Positions 36,462 to 47,832 of a stretch of DNA of 64,000 nt are shown here, piece by piece; within the stretch, counting starts at the first letter, position 1, and the number at the start of each line of letters is the position of its first letter. The translations under genes and the position numbers were made by a program. The stretch is from Cytidiella melzeri (lineage: Eukaryota > Basidiomycota > Agaricomycetes > Polyporales > Irpicaceae). The notes under the pieces were generated by a model. That model did no database searches and was not told where the DNA came from. It saw nothing but the letters and a program-made list of their open reading frames with translations. The DNA is taken from the NCBI GenBank assembly GCA_022592445.1, contig JABYQR010000182.1, positions 24,912-88,911 on the forward strand, in the 5' to 3' direction.

Positions 36462-39400
36462 TCACCACCTGTTACCGCGACCACGTCCGCCTCTGCTGGA
36501 ATCATTACCATATGCTCCCCGTGTGTTACTGTTGTAATGCTGTGGCTGGTGATCGCCGTGGCCGCCATAAACGCCAGAGCTCCCGCCCCCTCCGTAGCCT
36601 TGACCTCTGCCATAGCCTTGGCCTCCCCCGTATGTTGCAGGACCCTGTCCACCCTCATACCCACCGCCGTGCCCACCGACGCCACCTCCATATCCACCAT
36701 ATCCTCCTCCTCTTCCTCTCCCACTGCCACCACGGCCGCTGAAGGATTGTCCAACACCACGAGAATCCTCGTAAGAGCTCCCGTAAGAGTTGTTGTGCGT
36801 GTTATTGTTGTTCCTCGGCGGGCCGCCGCGACTACCCCTGCTGCCACCACGATCGTAGCCATATCCATCTTGGCTTCCCCCCCGTCCGCGACCACCGTAA
36901 CCAGTCTGCTGGTAGGGCTGATGCTGCGACTGATAGCTCTGGTAATATTGATATGACTGCGCCTGTTGGGGAGGCTGCTGGTATGATGAGCGGTTTTCCC
37001 GTTGGTAGGAATTGTCGTAGCCACTCTGCGATCGCTGCCAGTCGTTGCGCCCATTGTAATCACGGTTCCCGTTCCCGTTTCCGTATCCGCCTCGCCCGCT
37101 ATCCTGATAACCACCTCTTCCGCGGCCACGCCCGCTCCGACGAGCGTTCTCGCGATCAGCCTCAGTCAAAACGGGGCGAGGACGTCTGACTCCCGGCAAA
37201 AGTACGGAGCGATGCGGCGTTACTTGCTTGGGGAAGAAATACAGAGCAGAAAGCGAGCGGTCTCCTTTGATGTCAGGCAAGTCAACCGCGGCCAGAGGGC
37301 AAATGTATGTCGAGCCAGGAACACATTCTGGATTAGGGAGCATGCTACCGCTCATGCCTCGACTGGCTTTTACGTTGATTGGGACTGGCTGCAACGCATA
37401 TAAGTGAGAATACGCATATGCATCGGGGACTGGACTGACCTCGTCGTTTTTGCGCTTGCCATAAAGTGCTTCCATTGATGGATACAGAGGATTCTCCTCC
37501 CCAGCGAGGAGCACATCGTTGCCCCATCGGTTTCGCCGTTTCTCTTCATCAGTGAGATTTGTATAACCCGGACCCATCGCGTCCAGAAGACGCGTCTCGT
37601 CTATGAACGGCAGCAAAGCGACACCTTGCCACGCCATCCGTTTACCATTCATATCTATCTCGAACGTTTCGGGGTAGAAGTCAATTATAGGAGATTCCGT
37701 ACTTGTCATCAAGTCATGAAACACAGCGGGAATGTGTTGTCGACTGCAGGGCGAAGGTGTGAAAGACAACTCATGAAGAGACAGAGACGAGTAACGTACC
37801 TTGCGGCTGGAAAAACCCCCATCAATTGCTCGAACGGCTTGAACGGTTCACCAATGTCGAACGTGAGCTGTAGTGGCGGAAGATCTTCAAAGTCCTTTGC
37901 AAATGGCGCAAAGTGGTAGGGATAATACCACTGCCATGAGGGGGTCTGTGATGTGATGTTGGTCAGTCTCAGCAAATTTCCAAAATGAGACGAAACACAT
38001 ACGCCTTGATAGTAATAGCTGAGAACCCATGCCATGCCTTCAACATACTTGGTAGTGATCCTGTTAGCGTAACAAACAATGTAAGCGATGAACAAATCTT
38101 GTTGAACGGCTGAAACGTACTGTTTTCTGAACTCGTGGTCGGCGGGCCCAATGCCGAACTTCTGCGAATAGTAGCGGTCCCTGTAGCCGGGTTCCCAGAA
38201 TCTGGCAGAAATTCAGTCAAAGCCCGACAATTGAGCTACGTTAAACTTGCTTAACAGTATCTTCCTGATCCACAGTGCCGTCGGCATTAACCTTTAACGC
38301 GTAGGAAACTGCTTTATTAGCGTCCGCTGGCGCGTCGTCGTCATCGTCGATATCAGCTTGAAGCTCAATGGTATCTTCAACATCGATGGCGGCATCCTCT
38401 TGCGTGACTTCCTCGTGCTTGCGCTTGACGCCTTGTGGGGACAATTGTACAGCTAGCGTCTCACTGGAATCCACCAACGTAGACTTCTCCGCGGTCTTTA
38501 TAGGCAGCCGTTGAGCCTGCGCATCTACGTTCATGGTGTTGCCCAACCCTGAAATATCCGGATCATCCACGTTCGTTGGAGGCTCAACAGCTGGTGCAGG
38601 CACAATGTTAGTCTGCTCTAGGTTTTGTGCAGGTATAGCTGGCGTAGGAGTAGACGTACACGATGAAGCAGACTTCTTCACCGGGGCAAGTCCAGCAAGC
38701 TCAGCTTTCAAGACTTCCGCGGCACTCATGTTCGCCAAACGGATGGCTCGACGATTTGCCACAACATCGTGATTCGAACCGGCAAGAGCTTGAGCTGCCA
38801 AGGGGGCGTTGCGCGCTGTTTCTGCGTCCTTCGCCCCTCCAAGACCGATACTGTCCGCATTGGCGGCGAACGTCCCTGCTATACGAGGCGGTTCGGTCAG
38901 TCCTAGGGAAGCCGCGGGCCCAAAGTGTCCATTGGCGAGGTGCTCTCTCTCAATCTTCCGACGCTTCGCGTTCTGGTCCTGACGTTCTTCCGCTACATAT
39001 GTGGATCTCAGCTCGCCATGGATAATATCTCTTTCTTAGACACCAGACACACCTTCACGCCTGCGCCGGAAGATCTCATCTTCGCGCTTGGCGAGACCCT
39101 CAAGCATAATTTGTGTTCTCGACAACTCAAGCTGACCATGATTGGTCAAGTATCCGCCCATCCTCGGCAGCTCATCTTTCCAGATTTTGAGCAAAGTATC
39201 GATGGCGCCCTCTCTAATCTCAAGAGACGGCAGGTGTGGCAAAAAGTCGTTCCCAACGAAGAATATCAAGAGCACCCAGTCGTCAATCGCTTGCTCAAGG
39301 TTGAATGGGAATGGCAACTGCGGCACTTTCAACTCGGCCTCAAGGTACTCGCGCAGAATAGCGACATCGAGGAAGATAAATGGCTTCTTCTCTGGAGGAG

Positions 39401-40650
39401 GCTTTGCAACTTCGGCAGCCTCTCCAGTACATTGGGCAGCATAATGGCCTTCCTGGCCACATTTTCGACACAAATTGCGAGTGTCTTGAGCGAAAACATC
39501 CTCGCGCAGCACGCGAAAGTGAGGCTCATGAGTCGCAAGAGAAAGCATGATCAAGTCTGCATCCTGTAAGAGTGAGGGGAATTCAGCGGGAGAAGAGAGC
39601 GCACGTGCAAGATGAACATACCAAACCGTATATTACATGCCTGGTATTCGGATCATGTCCTTCGTTCGTACGCTGCCGTCTGATGAAGTCCATTATCTTG
39701 TGTTCTCCTTCGCCTGGAACGCTCGCATCGGAAATAATCACTTGCACCTGTGAAAGACATGAACACGCAGACAACGGGAGACCGAGCAAAATCAACAAAC
39801 CTGCTTCCAGCCAGGGTCAGTGTTAAGTTTGCTCGCAACCCAATAGCGAAGCGACGCGGCTAGCAAGGTCATAAAAGGCGTGCCAGGTGTGATTGCATTT
39901 GAATCCCAAGCTATCTTAGCCTTCTCCTCTGCACTAACCGTCTTACCCATGCCTAAGCACCAATCAGATCGAACCTGTAGAACCATGAGCTAGACGTGGC
40001 GTACCTTCCCAAATGGCTAGCGACTCCTGTCTTTCCACTTCCCTCTCCTTGGCTTCTCGTGAGGAACGGAAACGTCTAGAGCGCTGTTGATTCATTTTTG
40101 CCCGAGGTGCGACACCGTCTAACCAACAAAGTAACTGAGCGAGGCCTTCATTTGAAAGCGGCCTACATACCGATGGCCATAAATAACAGTTTGCGAGGGC
40201 GAATCATGTTGACAACACGTTCAGTGTAACTGAATATTTCTACCATCATCTCCTCCTCGGTCTCGGGTGCAGGCTGCAGCGACATGTCAGAGATGAATTT
40301 GGTCACAGCCTAACTGCGTACCTTGCCCTCAGGATGAGTACATGGATGGACAATACCGTTCATATCAAGATATAGGTTGTCGAACTCGACCTCGTTCGGA
40401 TTCGGGTGCGCTATGTTGATTGGAATGGATATTTCCGTACCGTCATCATTGGTAACTTTTACCTCCTCTTCCTCGACAACTGGCAGGACTGCAGTCACGA
40501 GGGTTCAGCACGGTTACAGAATTTGCGAAGTGTATGCTACTCACTGATTTTTGGGTACTTCTTGCTCAACCAACGAAAAAGAGCCGGAACACCCTATGTC
40601 AGTACTGCTCAGTAGTGAGAAAGAAAAGATGGGCATAGTCTCTGACCATA
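36462..40650 (-). CDS. RAT1: Nuclear 5'-3' exoribonuclease RAT1/XRN2
   Basis: The enzyme degrades 5'-monophosphate RNA in the nucleus and drives Pol II termination. The first coding exon is only the ATG at 40650-40648. A 54-bp intron then leads to [16 protein letters not shown]. Further exons carry [39 protein letters not shown] (the acidic catalytic residues of conserved regions 1-2) and a CCHC zinc knuckle [14 protein letters not shown] typical of the nuclear paralogue. They also carry [30 protein letters not shown], and [17 protein letters not shown]. The last exon ends in a ~220-residue Arg/Gly/Tyr/Gln-rich tail ([16 protein letters not shown] and similar) down to the stop at 36462. The zinc knuckle and tail separate it from cytoplasmic XRN1. 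At least ten exons. Confidence 0.94.
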
Positions 40651-40835
40651 TCGCGTGGCTTTCAGCAGTGAAAGGGGAAGGCACGGCGGTGGTCACTGCC
40701 GTGGTGGTCGTCGTGAACGATGACTGGACAAGGGCGCAGACGCCGGTAATGCCTGACCTTTCCTGGAAAGGAACTGCACGTGGCGATCTTGACTTAGAGA
40801 TCTGAGAGCGATTAACTTGCGATCAAAAGACTGGC
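40651..40835. promoter_or_regulatory. Divergent promoter between RAT1 and GCD2
   Basis: These 185 bp separate the two outward-facing start codons, assuming the ATG at 40836 is used for GCD2. No individual element is identified. Confidence 0.45.
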
Positions 40836-42617
40836 ATGACTCGAGAACAGCACTCAACGCCTCTATCCTCCTCTAGAGCACCGCGACCTCCACCAAATTA
40901 CCTCGAATATTGCTCAGATACACAGTCACGTCGAGTACAGATGGCACCACCTCCCTCGCTGCCTGTTCAGCCGCCAAACGGCCCAGAATCAAGACCTCCG
41001 GTAAAAGCCCAGAAAGAGATGTCCAAGGCAGAACGGAGAGAACTGCAGGAGAAGCAAAGAGCAGTCAAAGCAGCAGCAAAAGCGGGCGGCTCGTCGAGTC
41101 AGCCAAATCAGAAGGCCGCAGCAAAACAAGCACCACCACCTCTGACCTCGAACGCTATGCCAAAGAAGGGAGGAAAGCTCGCGGATACAGCTCCGCCGCG
41201 CACCCCTGCTGCACCTTCCGGCAGAAATACAAGAGACGTGAAGTCAGCTACAGCTGCCTTGGCTGAGAATGTCCCGATGAACGCTCGCGGTTTGCGCATA
41301 TTCTCGCACTTTGGATTACCGAAGCCCGTCAGCTTAGCAAAGGGCGATATTCATCCTGTGATCCTTCGTCTTGCACTACAATTTTCGAACTTCAAGATTA
41401 CTGGTGCAAATGCGCGCTGCATAGCTACGCTCACCGCGTTCAAGACAGTGAGCATTCTGTTTTATCCCGCGACATACTTGTTGATCTTCTTCTATGCAGG
41501 TAATTCAGGACTATATTACACCACCGAATAACACCCTCTCCAGACATCTCATGACGCATCTATCCCCTCAAATCAGTCATCTAGTGGCCGCACGTCCAAT
41601 GTCTGTTACGATGGGAAACGCGATCCGGCAACTGAAGCTAGAGATCAGTGGTACAGATATTGATCTACCGGAGCAGGATGTCAGTGTGTTTACCCCACTT
41701 CCCATGTATATACACCACTTCGCTGAACGTAATCGACTTATTCTATGCAAGTATAGGCGAAGAAGGCCCTCTGTCAAAAAATTGATAACTACATACGCGA
41801 TCGAATAATGGTCGCCGACCAGGTCATCGAAGAGACAACAGGAAATAAGATAAAAGACGGAGACGTCATCTTGACTTACGCGCGGTACGCGGTCTTGATT
41901 CCGTATCGTTTAACACAACCCTGACACTTGAACAGCTCATCTGTCGTAGAGAAGGTGCTTCTAGGTGCACACTCCGAAGGACGTCAGTTCTCAGTAATCG
42001 TCGTCGACTCAAGACCGATGTTAGAAGGTCGATATTTTCATTCACACTACAGTTATCACTTCTTGCTTACCATCGTTTTGCGCAGGAAAACGCCTACTCT
42101 CTGTTCTTGCCGAAGCCGACATTCATTGCTCATATCTACTACTACCTGCTCTCGGGTCAGTGATCACCGAAGCATCAATGGTGCTAGTTGGTGCACATTC
42201 AATACATTCGAACGGGTCCGTGTACTCTCGGGCTGGTACCGCTCTCGTCGCAATGCTGGCAAAACAACAATCTATTCCTGTGATTGTGTGCTGTGAGACG
42301 TACAAATTCTCTGAGGGCGTGCAGCTGGACAGCTTCACCAAAAATGAATTAGGTCAGCACGCATACACGCAGTGGTCATATCGTGACGTCTCTAACAAAA
42401 CCTCTGCATAGCTCCGCTTGGAGACACATTCGCGTCGTTCCCCCTCACAAAACCTAGAGACACTCTTACCCTAGTCAACAGCCCGAACCTGGAGATTCTC
42501 AACCCCCTCTATGATTTGACACCCCCGACTTCAATCTCCGCCGTAGTCACTGAGGTTGGGGTCATTCCGCCAAACTCAATCGGCTCCATACCTCTCGCTC
42601 TTGGCCGCTTGCTTTGA
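40836..42617 (+). CDS. GCD2: Translation initiation factor eIF2B subunit delta (GCD2)
   Basis: This is a regulatory subunit of the eIF2 guanine-nucleotide exchange factor. The N-terminal ~150 residues are Lys/Ala/Pro-rich with a charged segment KAERRELQEKQRAVKAAAK. The conserved IF-2B alpha/beta/delta domain starts at IFSHFGLPKPVSLAKGD and continues IHPVILRLALQFSNFKITGA, then MTHLSPQISHLVAARPMSV, DGDVILTYA, FSVIVVDSRPMLEG, VITEASMVLVGAHSIHSNGS, VYSRAGTALVAMLAKQQSIP and PLYDLTPPTSISAVVTEVG. It ends at TGA 42617. About seven exons. The start is the first ATG of the frame. An internal ATG at about 40941 is possible. Confidence 0.93.
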
Positions 42618-42899
42618 TTTATTACCGACCATTTCGTACGATCGATGTTTACTCGTTTTTGCTCTGCATCGCTGCTTTCATACTGTTACAGCCTGTCTGC
42701 TGCCATTATCACTTACAAATGATCATCATTCACCATCCTTGATAAGCAGTGCCCCTCAAGACGCCAGTCAGAAGTGTGTTTCATATTCAGTACCAAGATA
42801 AATGTACAGACAGCATATATAATAGTACATGAAGATGAGTGATTTCCATTCAAGACACATGATTCGAAGATGGGCGGCCAATTTCCGTATACTTTCATC

Positions 42900-45207
42900 T
42901 CATGGCTCAATAGGGACGCAGGTGATGTAGAGAGCATACTTCCTCTCCGCCTCCTGGAGCTTCCTCCTCTGCCTCTTTTCTTGACGACGCCTCTTCTTCT
43001 CCGCACGCTTGCGCTCGCGGCGAATGCGCTTTGCCTCCTGCAACTCCGCTAGCTGGCTCTCTGCGCCGCGACCGTACACGCCACCGTACGCACCATAGCG
43101 GCTTCGATCGTCCAAGTCGTCGTCATCATCGCTCGAGTCTCCATCAGAGTCAGAATCGTCACTCAGACTAGCGAGATCATCGAAGCCAGGGAGATGCAGC
43201 TCAACTGCACCCACCTGACGTCCCGAACGCCGCTCGCGTCCTTTGAAAAGTACTACTTCGACGCCGCGTTTGAGGAAGAACGAGGCGTTCCACAGATCCA
43301 AGAGATCGGAAGTGAGCGTCGTGCGCTTGGGAGTACGGCCGTCCCGAGCGTAGTCGGGAACCGGAAGCTTGCCAGACCAGGCAAGGGAGAGGTCCTGTGT
43401 ATCGTAGTCAGCTCACGAGCGGAGTGAGGAGTCACGACAGACAATCAGCATCAACTTACCGTCATGAGACGAATCCAATCCTCGTGGTACACATCGTGAG
43501 GAACAAGCACCAACGGCATGCGCGGGATGTTCTCGAAGAAATCATCCATGTCCTGTATTTTGAGCGTGTCAAAGCGCGTGTAGGACTGCGCGAGACTTGG
43601 AGGGCGAGAGAAGCCCTCGGGAGCTGGCATCGGAGCAGCCTCTGCACCAGGCGGCGGCGGGTAAACAGGGCCTTGAGGAGGAGTTTGAACTGGGTATTGG
43701 CCAGGGACAGGCGTACCGTATCCTGGCGCAGCAGGATAAGTAGGTTGCACTGCGTAGCCTCCTGGTGTAGCAGCGTAAGGGGAGGGGGAGGCTGGGCGGC
43801 CGATTGGTCTTCCTTCCATCACATGTCCGGGTGGGTACATCCCGGGGATTGCTCCTGCAGTTTGGTACGGGGAGTGTGACGGAGCCGGGGGAAGAACAGC
43901 GCCTGGTTGGTAAGGCGAAGCTGTCCGAGGCGCTGCAGCATACGGAGATGCAGCACGAGGAGGTGGAGCGTAAGGCGACGCGGCGCGGGGAGGAGGGCCG
44001 TAAGGCGAAGCAGCTCGAGGAGGGGGGCCATAAGGCGAAGCAGCTCGAGGAGGCGGCGCGTAGGGTGAAGCAGCACGGGGAATAGCTCCGGTCTGGGCAT
44101 ACCCTACAACAGGAGCAGCTTGATACGGCGAAATGGGACGAGGAGAAACTGGTTGTGTGCCATAGCCTGCAGCCGAATATGGCTGACCCGCAGGGGGGTA
44201 TGGTTGACCTGCAGTAGCGTATGATTGGCCCGTTGTAGGGAATGGCTGAGCAGGCGTGGTAGCGTATGGACTGGACGGAGCGTATCCAGGAGGGGCTGCT
44301 GCTGGGTATGTCCCAGAGGTGGCGGCCGGGTATCCAGTGCCTGCAGGAGCAACAGAATAACCAGCAGGCTCTCCGTACGTGGAGCCCCGGCGAGACCTCG
44401 CTTTCTCTCTGTCATATTCACGCTCCCTATCCTTGAGATCCATATCTCGGAACGATCGATCTAACTCCCGCTCGTAAGCATATCCAGAACTCTTCCTTCT
44501 GTCGTCACGCCTCTGTCGGTCTCGATCGTCGCGTTCTCTTGCACGACGAATTTCTCGTTCCAACTCGCGCTCTTCATCTCTGTCTTGCCTGCGGCGCTCT
44601 TTGTCTTCGCGACGGATTTCTTTCTCAATCTCTCGTCTGCGGCGATCCTCGTCACGTTGCCTAGTATGAAAGTATATATAGGACGATATGACGTCGCAAA
44701 ATCCGGGGGTACACACCAATCACTGTATCTTTCATCTCCAGGGCGTTGGAAGGACGCGAGAATTTCCTTTGTGATTGATCGGTATGTTGATGAGTGTTAT
44801 CAATTTTGATAGTCACACTCACAGCAGTGGCAGGTGTAGCGCCGGCGGGAATGACCGCGGTGGCTTCAGCAGGAATCCACTGGATGCCGCTCACGATGCC
44901 CTGAGGAGTCTGGTAGCTACAGCGACAGATAAGTCGTTTTGCTCAAGGCCAGCGGGATCTCATACCTTGCGGGCATTGCTCTATTCAAGGTCCGTCAGCG
45001 TGCTCAGGGTTCACGGCAGGGATGGACTCACTTGAATACATGGTGGGTGATCTGGCCATCTGGACCTTGAGAGGTCGTGTAGGTGAGAGAGCCAGGAGCG
45101 ATTTGGCCACTGGGAGGGATAGTGGGCGTCACCGCGCGCGGAACTGGCGTCGTTCCTCGATGTGGCATAATCGGCGAACTGCCGCCAATTGGGTAGTGGT
45201 AGGCCAT
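42900..45207 (-). CDS. Unknown basidiomycete protein with Pro/Ser/Tyr minisatellite repeats and charged coiled-coil
   Basis: From ATG 45207 the protein starts MAYHYPIGGSSPIM. Short exons give TYTTSQGPDGQITHHVF and YQTPQGIVSGIQWIPAEA. A strongly charged helix follows (RREIEKEIRREDKERRRQDR and on), then a Pro/Ala/Tyr/Ser-rich region with a tandem decapeptide PRAASPYAPP. A conserved-looking block DFFENIPRMPLVLVPHDVYH and EDWIRLMTDLSLAWSG comes next. The C-terminal exon holds FFLKRGVEVVLFKGRERRSG, an acidic Asp/Ser run and a Lys/Arg coiled-coil ending at 42900. The block around VPHDVYHEDW looks folded and may be the functional core. I do not recognise the family. The frame stays open through the repeats, which supports it being expressed. 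Confidence 0.7.
43901..44080 (-). repeat. 30-bp coding minisatellite, six units
   Basis: Six tandem 30-bp units encode PRAASPYAPP, PRAASPYGPP (twice), PRAASPYAPP, PRAASPYAAA and PRTASPYQPG. Differences are mostly at third positions, so the array is old enough to have diverged but selected for sequence. Confidence 0.9.
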
Positions 45208-45581
45208 CGCTAACTGGGTAAATGTGGTGCAGACTGGAGGAGATGGCGGTAGGAGAGAGAGAAAGAGCAAGAGAGAGACTGTGTATATCTCGGCGTTTGG
45301 CAGATTGCGGAGGCTGCCTCATTGCTGATGGTAGCAGACAAACACGTTGCCACTATCAACTCGAATCAGTCCCATGCTCCTCCATCCTCGCTGAGTCTCA
45401 GACATCGGCTAGCGAGATGTGTGCGACGCTAGAGATCAGATTAAGGCTGGCGAGGTTTACCATGATTACGAGCTTACGTCCTACCGGCGAAGCAATACAT
45501 AGATGTAAAGTGCATGTCGAGAGAGGCCTCGCGCGGCTCTCGTCCGTATCACTGGGTATATACAAGCACACCCATCTCTGC
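45208..45581. other. Intergenic between two minus-strand genes
   Basis: This contains the promoter of the repeat-rich gene and the 3' flank of SEC22, with a GA-rich run near 45254-45278. No further gene is seen. Confidence 0.5.
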
Positions 45582-46459
45582 CTATGAGAATCTCCACCAT
45601 AAAAGGATGATGATAATAAAGACAATAGCACCAATAGGCGCATATTGACGGAGCATCGCATAGACGTTAATGTTGCGGGCAGCCTTGCGGTACTTCTCTG
45701 ATTCGGACCTTAGCGAGGTAGATAAATGCGACATGCCTGCGAACCACATTCATGTCAGTCAAGATCGACCTGGGAGAATACTACACGTACGGTCCAATGA
45801 GTCTCCTCGCCACAGCAACTCCTCCATGTTCTTCGTCATGATACGCGTAACATCCTGTAGTTCGTCATTGAGTTTGTCCAGGCCAGAACCACCACCTGCG
45901 TTCCGTGTGTCTCTGTAAAGCCTTGACGTCTTGCCCATGAATGTGTCTGATGTGGAGGTTCAGCTCGCTTTGTTCGGCAAAAGACAGAAGGACTACGAAC
46001 CAAACCCAACAAACGCATACGGCTTCCGAACTGTCTCTACTTTCGCACCATACGACACCTCGAATTCTTTCGAAAGCTCATCTAGGTATGAGAAGGCTAG
46101 TTTCCGGGGATATGATTTGTCCGCAATGACGAGGTATACAACATTGTTCGCTATAAGGTAGCTTTGGTGTTCTCCCAGATTAATAAAGTGACAAATACAT
46201 AACGAGGACGAGGCGTCACTGACTGTAATGTGTACTGTCCGCTTTCTATTGAACAGCGAGGTTCAGAGTTGGGTGTTATTCGGCGAAATATAAGCTTGGC
46301 CTGCTGTTTATGCTCCTGGAGTGCGGTCTCTGTCTATGGAAAGCCAACGTTAGGGACTGCAAGTGCTGGTCAAGAGCTGTGTCTCACCTGCTCATCATCC
46401 ACGGTGGCAGCAAGAGGTAGAGCGTCGGACGCTCGAACAATGATTGTTGAGCGCACCAT
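45582..46459 (-). CDS. SEC22: Vesicle SNARE SEC22 (ER-Golgi transport)
   Basis: This is a longin-domain R-SNARE for ER-Golgi fusion. Exon 1 from ATG 46459 gives MVRSTIIVRASDALPLAATV, then DDEQ. Exon 2 gives TALQEHKQQAKLIFRR and CSIESGQYTLQ. Next come YLIANNVVYLVIADKSYPRK and LAFSYLDELSKEFEVSYG, then VETVRKPYAFVGFDSFIQKT. The SNARE helix reads LDKLNDELQDVTRIMTKNME with ELLWRGDSLD, and a later exon gives MSHLSTSLRSESEKYRKAAR. The C-terminal anchor is APIGAIVFIIIILLWWRF before the stop at 45582. At least five exons, most too short to stand out as open frames. The length is about the usual 215 residues. Confidence 0.92.
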
Positions 46460-46764
46460 GGCAAATTGCGGTATTCAGTGAGTGCTTTTGAGTAAACGAA
46501 AGGGTATCGGTGAGGCTAGGACAAGCAGAGAACCCTGGAGTGTTTCGTGGCCACAGGCGCTTGTGGGGAAACGACGTGTAAGGAGTCGTGCACGTGACGC
46601 GTCATGGATATCAGGGGACCGGGCGATCTGAGTCCGTGACAGTCGCCGCTGTCCTCCGGGTGGGAGAGTCGTTGCTCCCAGACATCCAGCAGGAGGAAGA
46701 CAAAAAACATACCTATATAACCGCTTGTTCAAAGGGCTTCCCATCTTTCCTCACTGAACACACC
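46460..46764. promoter_or_regulatory. Divergent promoter between SEC22 and MPO1
   Basis: These 305 bp separate two outward-facing start codons. A TATATAA-like ATACCTATATAACC lies about 40 bp before the MPO1 ATG (near 46711-46724) and is a plausible TATA element for it. Confidence 0.5.
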
Positions 46765-47603
46765 ATGTCCGCAGGAAGTCTGTTCGATATACGCAAGCAA
46801 GTGTGTATGCTTCTCTACTCGATGTCGAAAGCATATCTCACCGTGAATGTGTTCAAGCTCACCTTTTACGGTGCCTACCACAGCAACCCTACCAACATCG
46901 CCATTCATATCACATGCGTTCCCCTCATTCTTTGGTGAGATGTGCCAACACGACTCGTGCGAAGGCCAATGGACTGACATACACATACTCCAGGTCGGCA
47001 CAAGTCCTGACCAACGACTTCCCTGTCCCTCACGCGATCCCGCATATCTACCACAAGTTCAACGACTACTTGATCTTTGACCTAAACTTCCCTGTGTTGT
47101 ACATTACCGCATACTTGGTGTATTATGCCGCTCTTGATCCTGTGGCTGCGGTGCGCACTTCCTCAATGCAATCACTCTACTCAGCGACGACGCTGATTGA
47201 CTCCTTTCGAAGCTGACGTATGTTCCGACGGCCGTTATTTCTCTCCTGACGGCAAGGGCCTTTGTCGAGCGACCAAATGCGCTTATGGAGGCTGCGATAG
47301 TACATGCAGTCTGCTGGATCGCCCAATTCATAGGGCATGGTGTCGCTGAGAAACGTGCCCCTGCATTGCTCGATAACATCGTTGGCGGTACGCTGGTAGT
47401 CCTATACACGCTCATGACGCAAGCTTAAGGTTTCATTAGCTGTGGTCCTCGCCCCGTTCTTCGTTCACCTCGAGATCCTCTTTGCTTTGGGTTACCGCCC
47501 TGCGCTTCATCATGATATCAAGAACGGTGTGGGCATTGAGATTGCCAGGATCAAGAAAATTGAGGGCGACAAGAAGCGGGCTGCGAAGGCTAAGGAGCTT
47601 TGA
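46765..47603 (+). CDS. MPO1: MPO1-like 2-hydroxy fatty acid dioxygenase (DUF962 family)
   Basis: This small ER membrane enzyme alpha-oxidises 2-hydroxy long-chain fatty acids in phytosphingosine breakdown (known for yeast Mpo1). Exon 1 (46765-46800) gives [12 protein letters not shown]. Exon 2 gives [20 protein letters not shown] and VPLILW, with the conserved YxxYHxxxxN and H-x-x-x-V-P motifs. Exon 3 gives [20 protein letters not shown], exon 4 [19 protein letters not shown] and [19 protein letters not shown], and exon 5 [20 protein letters not shown] and a Lys-rich end. Several hydrophobic helices fit a multi-pass protein. Five or more exons, with the stop at 47601-47603. Confidence 0.88.
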
Positions 47604-47832
47604 CTGCAAACGACCTACACAGAGTCTGTGTGACACCGAGGGCTCTAAGTATTTTTCTTACGTTCATCCATGTATTCTCTATCTTTTGTAACAATATATC
47701 ATGCAGCTTAACTTTACTCTCGCTTATATGGCGCAGTTCTTCACTGATGTCGTGCTATAGGGGTCAAAAGGGGCAGCAGGGTACCATGATTTCAATACCT
47801 TAATAGAGCACAGAACGAGCTAGCTTGCTCAA

